From NCBI GenBank assembly GCA_963457665.1, contig OY735212.1, positions 19,970,247 through 20,034,246 on the forward strand: DNA of 64,000 nucleotides, given 5' to 3'. Position 1 is the first letter of the stretch; each line of letters opens with the position of its first letter. Below, piece by piece: positions 1 to 13,295 of the stretch. A program made the position numbers and the translations under genes. This stretch comes from Thysanoteuthis rhombus. Taxonomy: Eukaryota > Mollusca > Cephalopoda > Oegopsida > Thysanoteuthidae. The notes below the pieces were generated by a model. The model was not told the DNA's origin. It saw nothing but the letters and a program-made list of their open reading frames with translations, and ran no database searches.

Positions 1-1225
1 AAATTCACCATGTAAGTGTTTGTTTGTTTTTTTGCCTTTCATCGCTGATGTTAATTCTTCTCTCTTGCGATCATAAAAACCTCATTGTTAGGCAAGGAAA
101 AACTCCTGACTCGTAGAAACGGCCAGCTACATGCAGGCATAAATGCATGTTTGCAAATTATGTACACTTACTTCCAGGCTGGTCACTCCACCTTAATCAT
201 ACATGGGAGAAGGGCATCAACTCCAAAACACTTGATTAATACCTTCTCCCTCTTTTCTTTATTTTGAAATGCCAAAAAATGTTTCCTTTTCAAAAGGATC
301 ATTTAGCTCAACTTACATCTTCCCGAAATCCCCAAAGAAAAACTTGAGGGTTAGAAATAAAGACAAATTTGCCCCAAATTGGAATCCAAATCAGAATTGA
401 TAAAAAGTCTTTCAAACTATTTTCAAACTTGTGAAAAAAATAAAGTCCTTTCTAATAAATCCATCTTGAATGGATTAATCAAGTTAGTAAATAATTCTAT
501 TATGTTAATCCACAAAAGCACCATTTTTGTCCCTTTAAACTATAAACACTTGTTAGAGATCTCAGTTGAAATAAACCAATCAAAATAATCACAGCACAAA
601 TCCATAACAAGGACAGTGTTGCTTTAAATCAAGTGTTATCTTAGTTTTGAAGTACAGAAGTAAGATTTTAGGATTGGATCAGTCATCTCCGCCAAACAAA
701 GGTAGACACCAATCTGCTACCCTAACTATCCACTCAATCCGCATATGACCACCAACATGGACACCAAAGACTGTTTTGGTTATTTTTGATCATACACACT
801 TTAAATTCACTCTAGAGAATATGATTCTTCGAGAGGAAAAATGTGCACCCAGTAATGTCAGCACCGAAGGAGGCAACCCACCAAAGATATGAAAGATACC
901 ATTAGAAGTACCTCTGGTCATTCAATCGGTTTCCAAAATGACAATGGGTACACTCCTCAGCTAGAAACAAAAATGGAGCCGGTATTGAAAGTGGAAGAAT
1001 ATAAGATCCTTCACACAATAGCATTTTTCTGTCATTCACAACAAGACTCGTTTTGCCTCCTCTTCACAAGACACGTTTTGAAAGTGCTTTTAGCTTTCTG
1101 TTTTGAAACGATTTTTTACCATCTTTTAACAACTTTTTATTTCCTTTCTGTTTGACCTTTCTTTCGTTTCATTCACTAGTCAGTCCAACGACCTTGAGGT
1201 TTTTTTGTACAGAATGTTGTAAAGT
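1..1225. other. no gene recognised
   Basis: Only short frames without family resemblance are present. The region is AT-rich, with no clear repeats. Confidence 0.5.
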
Positions 1226-1227
1226 AG

Positions 1228-1662
1228 CAATGTAGCCAAGTTTCCTATGCTGGAAGCGAATGGAACCTAACCAAGAGACAGATCTGCAAATTGAGAACCA
1301 TGCAACGTGCACATGAAAGAATTATGCAGGGCCTCACATGGAGAGACCACAAGAAAGCACAGTACATCCAAGAAAAGACAAGAGTCAGGGACATCATAGA
1401 ATCCATTAAAAATCTTAAATGGCAGTGGGCTGGCTATGTTGCAAGAATGGCAGATAACTGATGGGTATCAGGACTCATGACATGGATCTCCAGAGATCAA
1501 ATGCACAACCAATGCCCGGCAGAGTATTATATTAGACAAGCTAGACAAATTCAGAAAGTAGTGGCTCCGCAATGCCCACAAGAGAGAAGTGTGGCAAATC
1601 CTGAGGAAGGTCTATGTCCAATGACAGATGTTAAAAGACTTATGATGATGATGAATCTTGGT
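1228..1662 (+). pseudogene. LINE reverse-transcriptase C-terminal fragment (RTE/Jockey-like), decayed
   Basis: In broken frames it reads as the tail found downstream of RT in these LINEs: WNLTKRQ-like, ERIM, TWRDHK, a W..GY/H.ARM segment and a final GRSMSN.R. It aligns by eye with the fragments at 8508, 35140, 38930, 50150 and 51690. Several stops and frameshifts are present. It ends in ATG/ATGATG triplets. Confidence 0.7.
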
Positions 1663-1689
1663 AGATATGCCATAGGCTTCTGCAGTTGT

Positions 1690-2130
1690 AACAAGCTCTA
1701 ATTTAGATTTCTTTGTCACAGTGACAAGCAATGTGACCAAGCAGATTGTACCTGTAGCAGCGTTTCATCACAGAGCAGTAATGTGCAATGACCAACTTTG
1801 TTACACTTGTAACAGAGGAACTGTCTACTGTAGTAATCGTGCGCCACGCAGAGGTATTTGCAACAGCAACCAGACTCGTCTCTCCGTCCAATATTTTTCG
1901 TGTTCCCATTTACCCGACTTTTGCTTTTGGAAGTCATGTGACCAAAGTTGCCATATCTGGAACAGTTGCGTTTTGAATCAAATCCTCCAGGTTTCAAAAA
2001 CTTTGCACTTTTCCTTAATCTCTGCGTATTTTCCTGTTCAATATTTTTCCATTCACCAACATCTTTTTTGTTTTCAATTTTATATCGTTTCAAACTTCTG
2101 AATTCTTTTGATTCCTTTAACATTTTAATC
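1690..2130 (-). pseudogene. gag-like zinc-knuckle fragment of a retroelement, decayed
   Basis: Two overlapping frames carry CCHC motifs: a CYKCNKVGHCTLLLC knuckle (C-x2-C-x4-H-x4-C), a degenerate CSRYGNFGHMTSKS, and, in the other frame, a CYRYNLLGHIACHC knuckle followed by DKEI. The last matches the copy at 40805-41050 (CFICNWSGHIAHHCDKEI), so both come from one element family. The frames are broken. Confidence 0.6.
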
Positions 2131-3480
2131 TCAAATACACATTCAGAAAGTTAGTCTTCCATAATGACTGCCTGTTTTTGATTTGGTAAGCTCTTGACTT
2201 ATCCATTTCGCAGCTTCTGGAATTTGTGCCATCCACTCTTGGATCAGATTTCTAATTTCTTTATCCGACTCGTCTGGCACTCAGAACTGCACATCTCTTT
2301 ACTACTGTTTTAGTTCATTAAAGCTTTCTCAACTTTACTGATGTACTCAATCAACATACTTTGAATTGAAAAAAGTATTTCTATTTGCAACTGCAAAATA
2401 TCTTTGGTTTTCCCTCCAAACATTGTTGTATCACTTCCATAAACCTTTCCACAAGCTTGGTTATTTCTACTATGAGCAGAGTATTTCTTATTTAATTAAT
2501 GATTTTGTGTCCCCACCTATACTTTTAGCTAGGAACTTAATACAAAATCCTTCTTTTTGCTAGTTATCTAAAATGTCACCTCCGTCAACTACTCCCCATA
2601 AATACCCTTAACACACGTGCTCAGTTGCTCTTTTGCCCCGGCGCTTCTAGCCAGTTACTCTTTCTGTCTCTCTTTCCTCCTTTCAAAGATTGATATCATT
2701 TTGACAGCCTCCCAACCGATCCTAACTTTACTGTTTTTCCACTGTGACTAATCACTGAACTAACATTGCCCATTTTAGTTCACCGATGTCAAGGTATCTG
2801 TCATACACACAGCTACTCAACTGTGTCCTCACCACTAGCTTGAAATGTGTATTCAGCTCGATCTCTCCCGTTACTACATATGTCATGATGATCTGTCTCT
2901 TAATTCTCCTTACTTCGGGAAGCGCACATGGATTAAAACCCATGTGTTTTCTCTGCCTTACATAGTCTGTCATGTGTTTTCTAGCATGAGAGAATAGCCC
3001 AAAAGTTGCTCTCATGCAATACCAAATACATTGCACACAAATCGGCAGTTAGGCATACGCACTGATACCTGGCCTCCATAACCATTCCTTGGTACACTCC
3101 AAGCCTTATGGATTCACAGCAGTTCAGGCACCTCCACTCCAACTCACAACTACAACTATCAGGAACAAAGCTCCTATCTTTCGCTTAGAATCTATCTCCC
3201 ATCTTCTCTCTTCTTAACACAATCGTATCCATGTTTCTATACGTATCTCCATTTCAGTCCTGTGTCATCATAAATGTTCATGCATTGATTGTATGTTTTA
3301 TTGGATCATCTAAATACTTGTATGTGTTTGTTTTACTCTGATTAATCTCCACATTTACCTTCAAACATGGCACAATTATTCTTCCTTCCTCCATCAAGAT
3401 CTCCACTGAAATCCAAATGTGGGTCCACAAACACAGCGGGCACCCATTTTTCAGCAAAAACAATATACCAAACTCCATAC
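2131..3480. other. no confident feature, possibly continuation of a minus-strand retroelement relic
   Basis: The minus strand shows short coding-like stretches full of stops between the zinc-knuckle fragment and a Lys-rich frame. I cannot name them. Confidence 0.3.
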
Positions 3481-3886
3481 CTATAATTTTTGCCTTTGAA
3501 GATCATTAATTTCTTTTTCTAATTTTAAGCATCTATTTTTCTGATTAATGATTCCCTTATCATCTTGATTCTTCATTTTAATATGACAATTCAAATGTTC
3601 TGTTAATTGCTTTATCAACAAGTTCTTATTCTTTCGAATTTTTAGAACGTTGGCTTTCCTCCTGCTTCTATTTCGTTGTTTCAAATTCATCTTCAATGTC
3701 AAACCTCCTCCTTTGGTTTTCTTTTTCTTTTTCCGTTTTGTTCTTCTTAGCTTCTTTGGTTGCATCAGTACTTTTAACAACTACCTTAGTATCGTCAGTG
3801 AAGGCCTCAGCTTCACTTATCCCCGTCACTTCTTTCGTATCATTTGTTTTAAACAGCTTGTCATTTTCTTCAGTATTGGTTGCCAA
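3481..3886 (-). pseudogene. Lys/Glu-rich coiled-coil frame, possible N-terminal gag-like part of a retroelement
   Basis: Two overlapping frames encode a very charged protein: an acidic and Thr-rich stretch, then KKKKKTK, then a heptad-like LKIRKNKNLLIKQL...LEKEINDLQ segment. Neither frame starts at a convincing ATG; the upstream one begins at TTG. It lies upstream, in the same orientation, of the zinc-knuckle fragment at 1690-2130, as the charged frame at 40259 does before its knuckles. A host gene cannot be excluded but is unlikely. Confidence 0.35.
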
Positions 3887-3889
3887 CTC

Positions 3890-5045
3890 CCATAAGACTA
3901 TCTTCTGGAAACAAGATTAGCATGATCTCACCTGTCATTTTCAACGCTGTAAAATTGTATGCTGACACAACCTATTCCAACGCAAAGTAAAACTGTTTAC
4001 GAAAGCTTCCAGCGATGCTCTGCTACCAGTGTTGGTCACACTCTCTTACGCTCAGGATTACTTTACTCATAAACAGCTGATTCAAGATCTAAATGATGAA
4101 GATTTGTACAAAAGGAAAACTTTTTATGTTGTTTTGCAAACTCAAGGAAATTTTCCACCAAAACTATGATTAATCTTCCCTCCTATCTATTCAACTGTGA
4201 TGTTGAAATGGGATTTGATGAGATAAAATTGACCAACAAAAGATGAACACTTAATCTTAAAATTAAGTAACCTGTTTTATTCAATCAGGCCTCCTACGTT
4301 ATGATACAGTTGGTAGAGTCCAAGAAAGCCAATTGTGTTAAAACCAAGTCGTGACAACCAGGGTTGCCAATTTCGCTCTTTGGGGGCTAAATGAACATTT
4401 TCAGGTCCACTGTCCATCTGTGTTGCAAACCTTGCTATTACGAATCATGTTATAACGAAGGGAGGCTTGTTGTCATAAATGAACCCTTCAGGCAAATTTA
4501 ACCAACCATTCTGTTGCACACTCAAAGATACAAGTTTGTGCCAAACAAACCTGTATAAGTAGCGGAACTCAAAGAAAATTCTTCCCTTTTCTTCCCTCAA
4601 TTCTTTTTTGGTTCATTATATTCGATTCTTATCTCACAAAACAGGGCATTCTGCCATTCATTCCATACTTGAAATTATTTCAATTATCTGGGGAAAATAC
4701 ATCACATAATCCCTAACAAAGTTGCTCACGTTTCTTCGTCCCACAGGCTAAGTGTATTCACTCCTCCTTATCAATATTGACAGCCAATTATTTTTTTCAC
4801 ATGCCACCGAGAGAATGTCAGCCTGTCATTATAGACTTAAAATGAAAAAAACACTTACTTAGTGAATGGCTGCTTCAATTCATATAAGACATGATAAACC
4901 ACAAGAATTTGTATGACAAGGATCTTGATAATGATCTAAGGTTATTAACTTAACGGTCTTCATTTAACATTATGTTGACAAGGAGAAAGGTGTTAACTTT
5001 TAAATTCATAATCCATTTGCAATTGACAGCAGAACTCTTCAATGA
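3890..5045. other. no gene recognised
   Basis: AT-rich sequence with no motif or repeat I can name. Confidence 0.45.
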
Positions 5046-5049
5046 ACAC

Positions 5050-5345
5050 CATAAGAAACAGGTCTGGTTAGTGACTCAATAAAAACTGTCACGTGACCAA
5101 TGTATTTTGAACTCTGCACTAATTAAAGACCTGTGTAGGGGAGTAATTTTCAAGAAACAAAAAATATTTTCTCTAATTATAATGAGGATTATACATTCAA
5201 ATTATCATCCTTCTAGTTCCAGTGCAGTCTGCATGCGTGATATATTCATACAGAGCCAAGTCAGCCAGACCAACTTGAAAACTGACAAAACCTCTGTTGA
5301 CAGTTTTGCTGCCAGTAATGGTTGATGGTTTCTGATTGTGGAAGC
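5050..5345 (-). repeat. repeat family R1 copy (minus), with a different middle
   Basis: It begins with GGTTAGTGACTCAATAAAAACTGTCACGTG and ends with CAGCCAGACCAACTTGAAAAC...CCTCTGTTGACAGTTTTG. Both ends match the R1 copies at 22375, 30365 and 36785, but the centre is unlike them. Confidence 0.6.
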
Positions 5346-5639
5346 TTTCAATGCATAACACAAAAAATAGAACTTTTCTCTGAACTGAATTCAAAAAGAT
5401 TTTTATTCGCCAAATCGTCAAAAGGAGATTATTTCAATAAGAAGTTATTCATTTTTAAACTGACATTCAATTTCTTTATATGAATTTAAGAGTTAATCTT
5501 GACTACAACAGCTTAAGATTGTCTAAGATTATAAGATGAAGTGTTATATAATTTTTTTGATTGTTTGAATTAAACATCTTGGCTGGTTAAATCTCCAACA
5601 TTCTTCAAGTTGATTTTTCCATCCAGGTTTCAACAGACA

Positions 5640-5960
5640 GGTTTAAACACTGTTGCTGGATTCAGGTTATTCATGTGTTCTGACATTTATATTTATCTAA
5701 AATGTTTCGGAGTTTTTTTGTTTTTAGAAAATTTCCCTCCAAAATAAAATTCAAAAATTGGGGTGCAGTCAATTTACAATATACATTTATGCTAAATTGG
5801 TACCTTAGTTTGCGAAATTTAGACTTTTTAGTGACTACACACCCAATAAAAGGCAAGAGAAATAACTATTTTAATCGATCACCCTCAACGTAGCATGAGG
5901 CTAAAAGACACTGGTCACATGACATCACTATTGTGTGACTAACCAGACCAGTTAGGAAAT
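5640..5960 (+). repeat. repeat family R1 copy (plus), 5' end missing
   Basis: It carries the R1 core: a T-rich stretch, GAAAATTTCCCTCCAAAATAAA, CAATTTACAAT.TA..TTTATGCTAAATTGG, and AATAAAAGGCAAGAGAAAT, ending GTGTGACTAACCAGACC. It lies head-on to the minus copy at 5050-5345. Confidence 0.65.
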
Positions 5961-6101
5961 AATTCAAATGACAAATGTAAGCAGGAGATTTGACTGGAAA
6001 CCTATATTGATAAACTGCGTGGGTGGCAATCATCCATAATTTCCCTTGGAATGCTAATTTGTTTGTTGTTTTCTTTGGGGGGAGGGTCTGCTTATTCTCA
6101 T

Positions 6102-6616
6102 GGAAAAATTACTCAACTTTCAACCCAAAAGCCTAGTCTGACCACAGATAAGTAGCATTTGATCTTAATTTTATTTCAAATCATATTTACAATATTTTGC
6201 AAGAATTTTGAATGTAGATTCTATGCCTAAAGATCTCTCTCTCTCTTTCTACCTGATGAGGTTGGTGAGGCTAGGACTGAAATTTCTTATTGTTTATCAC
6301 TGTGAATTGGGAACAAACCAAAACAAAGCAGGAAAGAGTGGTAGTACATAAATGCCCCCCCCCCTCGATTTTCCCAACAGAAAGGATTTTAGAGATAGAC
6401 TCTTAAGGTCAAATGATAAAAAAAGAAAAGAATAGTCCTCAGACATCCAAGTAAGGTTGAAAAGGAAGGGAGACTCCTCGACAAAATAACAAATGGTTGA
6501 ATTCTAAAAACTTTGAACCGTGACTGTAGTATGGAAAATCACTCAACTTTCAACCCAAAAGCCTAGTCTGAAGATAGATAAGTAGCATTTGATCTCGATT
6601 TTATTTCAAATTATAT
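6102..6616 (+). repeat. direct repeat of about 85 bp, 430 bp apart
   Basis: Bases 6102-6188 and 6532-6616 share ACTCAACTTTCAACCCAAAAGCCTAGTCTG and AAGTAGCATTTGATCT with few differences. The region between holds a C10 run and A-rich DNA. Confidence 0.75.
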
Positions 6617-6699
6617 CTTATTAGATAATGCCCAGTAATTCCACTCCTTGTAGACTGTAGAGCATAGACAACAAACAATCTGCTGCAGTAGGCTTTAAA

Positions 6700-6997
6700 A
6701 GACGGAGATGCTAGCTCCACACCAAACCCTTCTCCTTTAATTAGGCTTTGGACCAGCTAAGGCAACGGTTGAGCTGTAGTTTTTTTGTCAGCGTCTTCTT
6801 TTAGATTTACTATTTTAAAAGGTTGGAGGGCTCCAACTGCTTTATAATTTACCTATAGCTGGGGGAGAAGTAGATTCATACTCTTCCCAAGGGAATTAAG
6901 ATGCACTGAATGTAAACGACCTCAGCCAAATATCAAATTCAGTCTGATTATTCATTATAAGAAGCCAGTAACTGTTATGCCATTTTACACCTCCAAA
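6700..6997 (-). repeat. tRNA-derived SINE-1 copy (minus)
   Basis: Reverse-complemented, it opens with a box A-like AAATGGCATAACAGTTAC. It then carries the shared body GGCTGAGGTCG...CTTAATTCCCTTGGGAAGAGTATG...TCTCCCCCAGCTATAG of the family (compare 22130, 33760, 35740, 57925 and 45195). Confidence 0.6.
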
Positions 6998-8150
6998 TCA
7001 GCAATCTTATGTTCCAAAAGAAATCATATTGCAGTGTTTGCAGATGTTGAGTTTTAAATATGTGAAGTGTGCTAGCTTTATCATTTGCATTCAATTAGTT
7101 GAAAATCCCAGTCAGATGCTACTTGGTTGCATGTGGCTCGTTGAGCTATTTCTGTGATCAAGATCAACTTGCATATTTCAATACACCACAAAAAAATTTT
7201 AACTATTTAAACCACAAACAGAACAATAAAAATACACAAATGACAGTTCTAAAAGATGCAAGCAATGTTACAGTTCATTCCTGAGAAAAAATATCAGAGT
7301 GGAAAATTCTAATTTTGCATCATCTACATTATCTATTTTAGAAATTACAATTCCACAGGTATCCTGAAATAACACCGAAATCACTTCCTCTCCTCTAGAA
7401 TAATGCCCAGTTATTTCACTTCCTATAAAACCTTTGTGTATAGAAATAACAGTCTTTCCCCTTTTCGCTTCTTTTCACTTCAGAGCAAGTGAGGCCGTTG
7501 TCCATGTTTGTATCTGTTGATCCAAAATGTAAGTAACCTTATTTGGTTGTACTTTGCATTCACTCCAACATTATCTAATTTTACTTTGTGCATACTCCTG
7601 TAAGGACTCTTGAAAGGACAATTCACTAAAATATGTATTTCATGTTTGCTGCAAAATTAATAAATAATTCATCCTCTTCTTAATTTCCATCATATTATCA
7701 CACACAGTCAATTATGTGAGAACTGAAAATCCAGCCTACCATGTGGTCCAGCCTTTAACAATATATGACCAAGGAATCTCTACACCAGTGATTCCTCTCC
7801 TTGCTATGCTGATGATTCATTCTAAACTAAATGTATTATGGTGATCATCGACCTCCATAGAGTTTTAATCTTAATATATTTTCATAAAATCAATGACTTT
7901 AAAAGAAAGAAACCAGCTACCACTTTTTATACTGCTTTAACAAGATTGAATCCAATTTCAAAATTAATTCTAAGTCAATGCATTTATTTTAAATGATAAT
8001 AACATTTGGAAACAAAGTAAAATAAACAACTGTTTCTAGATATTAATCACTCCCAAATTCATATTTCCATGTTAACTCTAATTGAATTAAATTAGATTCA
8101 GAATCTAAAAAATAGATTCCGAACTGAATTATGGAAAGGAATAGCGACCA
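6998..8150. other. no gene recognised
   Basis: AT-rich. AATAATGCCCAGT.ATT.CACT at 7400 repeats a sequence at 6624-6646, suggesting another short dispersed repeat. Confidence 0.4.
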
Positions 8151-8154
8151 GCAT

Positions 8155-8450
8155 TTGAACACCTGTTAGAAACAGCGAACCAAAACTGTCAACAAAGGTT
8201 TCTTCTGTTTTTGAGCTGGTTTGGCTGGCTATGTATTTATATATCTTGCAACAGAGCTAAAGGGCTGGAAATTGAAACATTTACTCTTTACTATATCTGA
8301 AAAAAAAAAAAACGTTTTTTTTGGTGTTTCAACCCCCCCCCCCTCCAGGTTTTCAGTGGGGCGTTCAGTGGTTATGACTTCAGTTTCAAATATATTTCTA
8401 TTTATGCATCATATATATATCACATTGATTTTGCACTCCCATTAATAACT
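8155..8450 (+). repeat. repeat family R1 copy (plus), 3' truncated
   Basis: It begins AACTGTCAACAAAGGTTTCTTCTGTTTTTGAGCTGG, then GGCTGGCTATGTATTTATAT, AGCTAAAGGGCTGGAAATT, and a poly-A/T and C12 stretch before CTCCAGGTTTTCAGTGGGG. It matches the copies at 15455 and 46525 and then stops. Confidence 0.7.
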
Positions 8451-8507
8451 GTATTTGAATAATAACTCCAATTATTGATGATTGACTAAAATAATTTTAT
8501 TCAAAAA

Positions 8508-8735
8508 TAGTCAATCAGGGATTCACAACATGGATCCCTAGAGATCATACGCAAAACTGTGGCCAGCAAAAGGTATGATGGCGTGACAAACTAGACAAAT
8601 TCCGAAGGTATTGGTTTTGCAACACTCATGATAGAGAGATCTGGTAAATCTTGGGAAAGATCTACGTCCATTGACAGATGCTAAAAAGGCTGCTGCCGCT
8701 GCTGATGATGATGATGATCATCATCATCATCATAC
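8508..8735 (+). pseudogene. LINE RT C-terminal fragment with trinucleotide tail
   Basis: Reads TTWIPRDHTQNCGQQKV.W.DKLDKF..YW...THDREIW.ILGK.YVH with stops, the same tail as at 1228 and 50150. It ends in GCTGCTGCCGCTGCT(GAT)n(CAT)n (8689-8733), a self-complementary trinucleotide tract. Confidence 0.7.
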
Positions 8736-8749
8736 CCTAACGTATTCTT

Positions 8750-8945
8750 CAATAGAAGGAAGTACAAGGTGCTATGAGGCCATATATATGTGGCAGAAAT
8801 AAATAGAAATAGATTAGATATCAGGAAATTCTTTTTTAGTTATAGAGTGGTGAGACCGTGGAATAGATTACTGGGATGTGTAATGCTATTAACAGATGTA
8901 AATGATTTTGAAAAGAATGTGATCATTATTACACCACTGTAAATG
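8750..8945 (+). pseudogene. C-terminal end of a second, different LINE (Jockey/CR1-like)
   Basis: One frame reads NRLDIRKFFFSYRVVRPWNRL...TDVNDFEKNV. This resembles the R.....FF..RVV..WN.LP....A.SVN.FK ending common to Jockey/CR1-type RTs. It follows directly on the other LINE fragment, so one probably inserted beside the other. Confidence 0.55.
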
Positions 8946-9566
8946 TTGGAGGTCCTAGATATTGTGCAAATATGATTATTATGATACAATTTGTAAACAG
9001 TTTTTTAACCTTACAATAAATATTCCAATGTTCATGTTATAAATATGATGCAGCAAATGATCGTAGGGCTGACGTGAGAAACTTTATCAGTAGCATATTC
9101 CACATACATATAATCTTTAGACTAGCACTACATTGTTCAACACCTGGAAGAATTCCTTAAATAGAAACCAGAATTGCTTTTTTATGAAGGAATATAAAAT
9201 TTAACTGAAAGTTTGCATAGGGTTGCACAAAGTCAAGAAAATTACTTCAATGATTGAATAAGGATGCTATAAATGAGGATTTGTCAGAAATGCTGGAAAT
9301 TGCATTAATCTAAGATTGTTAAAGAGTGAAAATAAGTGAGGATACACATATTTTTTATTATTAATTTTGACAAGTTACTGTTGCTAAAATAGTATATCAC
9401 ATTAACGGTTCACTATAACCCTAGAAATCAATTTTCTTCTTTGTTGTTCTTTAAAAGGGTCGCTGGATTAAGGAGGGATTGCTGGATCAAAGAGGATGCC
9501 AGATTAACTAGAGTTAATGCCTACAGTACCACAAAATAGAGTTAATCCCAAGAGAATCACAATTGT

Positions 9567-9812
9567 CTGTAGGCTTGAATCAAACCGGCATTAAAAATAG
9601 AATGAAAACTTAAAGACAGAATTTAAGTAATGAAAGCTAAGCCAGAGGAGAGAAAATTATGTAAAGAATGCTACAGTCAAAGGAATAACAATGATATTTT
9701 CAATAGGCTCAAATCAAACCAGCATAAGAACAGAATGAAAACTCGAAGATAAGATCAAAGTAATGAAAACTAAACCGGAGGAGAAAATTATGTGAAAATA
9801 ACTATATGACAG
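9567..9812 (+). repeat. tandem duplication, period about 131 bp
   Basis: Unit 1 starts near 9573 (TAGGCTTGAATCAAACC.GC) and unit 2 near 9704 (TAGGCTCAAATCAAACCAGC). Both continue AGAATGAAAACT..AAGA.A, AGTAATGAAA.CTAA.CC.GAGGAGA and GAAAATTATGT. Confidence 0.75.
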
Positions 9813-12800
9813 AATGAATAAAAAATTTGATTTCAAAATATATAGTGAAATACTCACACTTACAATCAGTGAAGGTACACAGATTTTTTCATCATTGATT
9901 TGGACTAGTTCCTTCATCTTTTAATTTTTCAATGAATTTCCAAGATAAAGACTTAACATTATTATACACTGATTTACCCAGACTAATATCTTCTCATTTT
10001 GGTTGCAATAATCAGAACATTTTGGCCAGGTGTCTCTTTGTTCATAACCTTCTGGGAATTTCAAACTTGACCCTTTATTCAATGTAGAGAGACAGATTGT
10101 TCACATTCCGCTGTCCATGTCAGAGGATATCCTGTATCAGTTCGTTCTTTCTCATCAATTTGTCCTTGAAATGTCACTTGCTTGCCTCTTCCACTGAACC
10201 AGAGTATGTGACTTTTTTTTTTGCACTACTCTATCTAGGGTTGAATTAACGATTGCTAGGCAGGTTACAAGATATACTTAACCAGCGCTTTTATTCACAA
10301 AGACAGGAGCGGAAGTGGGTCAGATTAGCAATGTTTTTTTGGATTCGGGGGTAAGACAAGCTAAAAATAAAATCATGGATATATACGAAACTAAGATCAC
10401 TCTACATTTTCAACTATTTATTTTGAAACATAAAATGATACTTCCAATCATGAATAAATTTAAATATTAAAAGGAAAATAATTTAACAATCATTATTTGA
10501 AAATAATAACATATTATACATGTTTGTTTGGGCAGGTCAGATTTGACCCTCAGGCCGTAGTTAGCCAACCCCTGCACTGAGTAACGGAACATGGCCTAGT
10601 GACTATAATAACAAAGATGACAACTATAGTCCAAGTAAATCATTGTATAATACTTCATCTTTTGTTGCTTCTTGTTACATTTTTTTGGTAAATACTATCA
10701 TGGGGTATTGGTGTTTGCAGCCAGAAATCAGCTTTAATTCTCAAATTCATATAAAAAAAAAATCAATCTCAAATCAAACAAAATAATTTCTGATCACAGT
10801 TCCTTGTACCTTTAAGTGAGAAAAAAAAATCTTCATTCAAATCTCAAGAATTCATCTTGTAAAATTCTATTCATTGAAGAGTTCCACTGCTTCAGAGCAG
10901 TTTCAAGCGGTTTGTGAATTTTACAAATTAAACAATTTCTTTGTTCTGTTTACTTTAATGGACAAGATGGATCAGCAAAAAACATTGGGAAAAAAAGCAA
11001 TTAAGAAAATTGAGAAAGTCACCCAAAATAAAAAAATATCCGTTTCAATGAAATCTCAGAATTTAAAAACAAGAGTATTACTATTAATTCAACATTTGAT
11101 AGAAGTAAAAATCAAATAAAAATATTGTGATAAAAAGTAACAAAAGGATGTAGCACTCATCAAAATTAATTATCAAATATTCGTTTAATAATGGAAGTAT
11201 TTCATCTCAGAGTCTCTCACAAATTAAGAGTACTACTTTTACTAATTTAACATCAGAAGAAAAATTAATGAGTTGTGATAAAAATCAACAAGAAAATAAA
11301 AAAATAAAAAAAATGGAGAAACCCATCAAAACGGGTGATGAAAATATAAAATAATGAAAATACTACATTTCAAAACATTAGAACAACTGAAATAAAAATA
11401 CATTCAAAATACTAAGGTCTTGTATTTGTGATTCATTCAACAATCCAGAAATTCAGACCAAAGATGTACCATTTCTTTTCTTGTGAGAAGATCTATCAAT
11501 GGCTATTGCAAACTTTATTTTCAAGTTTACATCTAAAATTGAGTCAAAAAACATCTTAAAACATCTAGAAATATCTAGATCCTCCAGATATATACATAAA
11601 ATCTTGTATATATATATATATATATAACGTGCGATTAATAAATTAAATGTGACTTTAATCTTCAACATCTATTTCATTAAAACATTACTTAATCTATTGA
11701 AAATATCATTTATTTTATTACCTTAAATTAGATGAAATATTACTTATCTCATTAAAAATCATCTAAATAGCATTTTCTGACATTCAGAGCCAAAAATAAG
11801 GTTGGTTTTATCACACAATGTGGTATTGGAAATTGAAAGTGTTGTCTTGGTAATGAAAAAGAGCAGTCTGGAGAGAAAAAAAAGAGGAGAAAGGAAAAGA
11901 AAGAAAGAAAAAAATCTGAAATTTTATGATCAGACCTGATCATAAAACACAAATATATTTTCATTTTGTAACCCAAGTGAATGCACATCATTCTGCAGCC
12001 TAAATACATCAAGTCTAACATTCTCCAACTTATTTCTCCTTTCAATTACACTCACAGAAGATAATTTATAGTTATTTGCCATGATTACCTCTCTCAAATA
12101 AATGGAGGTAAAAATCAAAGCAGAACGAGTTTGAATTAAAGGGACATAATCATGTTTTAACTGTAAAGTTAGCCTTACAAAAATGGCAAAATGACAAAAT
12201 TCTATTAGAGATTCTTTTATAAATAAAAAAAGTTTCTGAATTAGATCACCAAGATGAAAGTCACAGCAGAGAAGAGGAAGAAGAAGAAAAGAGAGAATCA
12301 TCAGGAATATTAAAGACTGGTCAAAGTAAAGATAGTGAAAACTCAAAATCAAAAATTAGTATTTCATTAGGTTTTGTAAAAGTTGGAAATGAAGGAAGAA
12401 AGAAAGTAATGTACAAAGTATGTTACAAAAACAGAAATGCTGTACAAGTGTTTCAAGATTGCAATCAGATACCATGTATCTGTACAAAGGGGTGATGTGA
12501 AGCTTAGTAGAAATATATTGACGATCAGCTTAAGTCTAATCTGCGTAGACAATGTGAAAAAGTAGCTCAATGAAACACTTGAAACCACAGTGATCAGTTG
12601 AAAGTAAAAGACACAAGTCCCTTTCAAAATTAAATGAAAAACTTTCCAGAAAAGTTGCCAACCACATGGTAACCATGTTTAATGATGAATTATTAAGTGT
12701 ATTGTCATGGTCTTCAAGATGTGTCTAATTTTTTAAAGGGACAAAGTTTCATTTCCAAGGGAGATGAATGTAAACCCATACTTTACACCCCAAGTGGAAG

Positions 12801-13295
12801 ATATGCAATATGTTAATCCAATGTACTAGTCAACTCTGTTTCATTATATTACCGAAGCAATTAATCAAAACAAAAAAATGATTCTCTAGCCATTGGACTG
12901 TTGATAGAACACAGATACAGAATAACTAAGTCATAGCGAAAGTTTTAAATTTGATGGTAGTGATGAAGTTTACTTTTTGGATTTTAAGAACCAACTACCA
13001 GCAATTAAGGAAGCTATCCTTTATACCTGTGGCTCGGTGTGAGTGTGGTGGTGGTCATTTTCAAATTTTTCTTATTTTACGCCCTGATATAGGTGTAACC
13101 AATAACATCTACATTCAGATGAAAAACGTCTGAACTGACTACGCTCTAACAAATATTTTGGTGTGTGGGGCACATTGCAAATGATGCCAACAGAAATTCA
13201 ATAAGAAAAGAATAACTGTGTCTTGACAAGAAGAGTAAAAACAAGTTACAAGGCTATTATCATGCGAAGCATCATGTTGATTGATGTATATGTAA

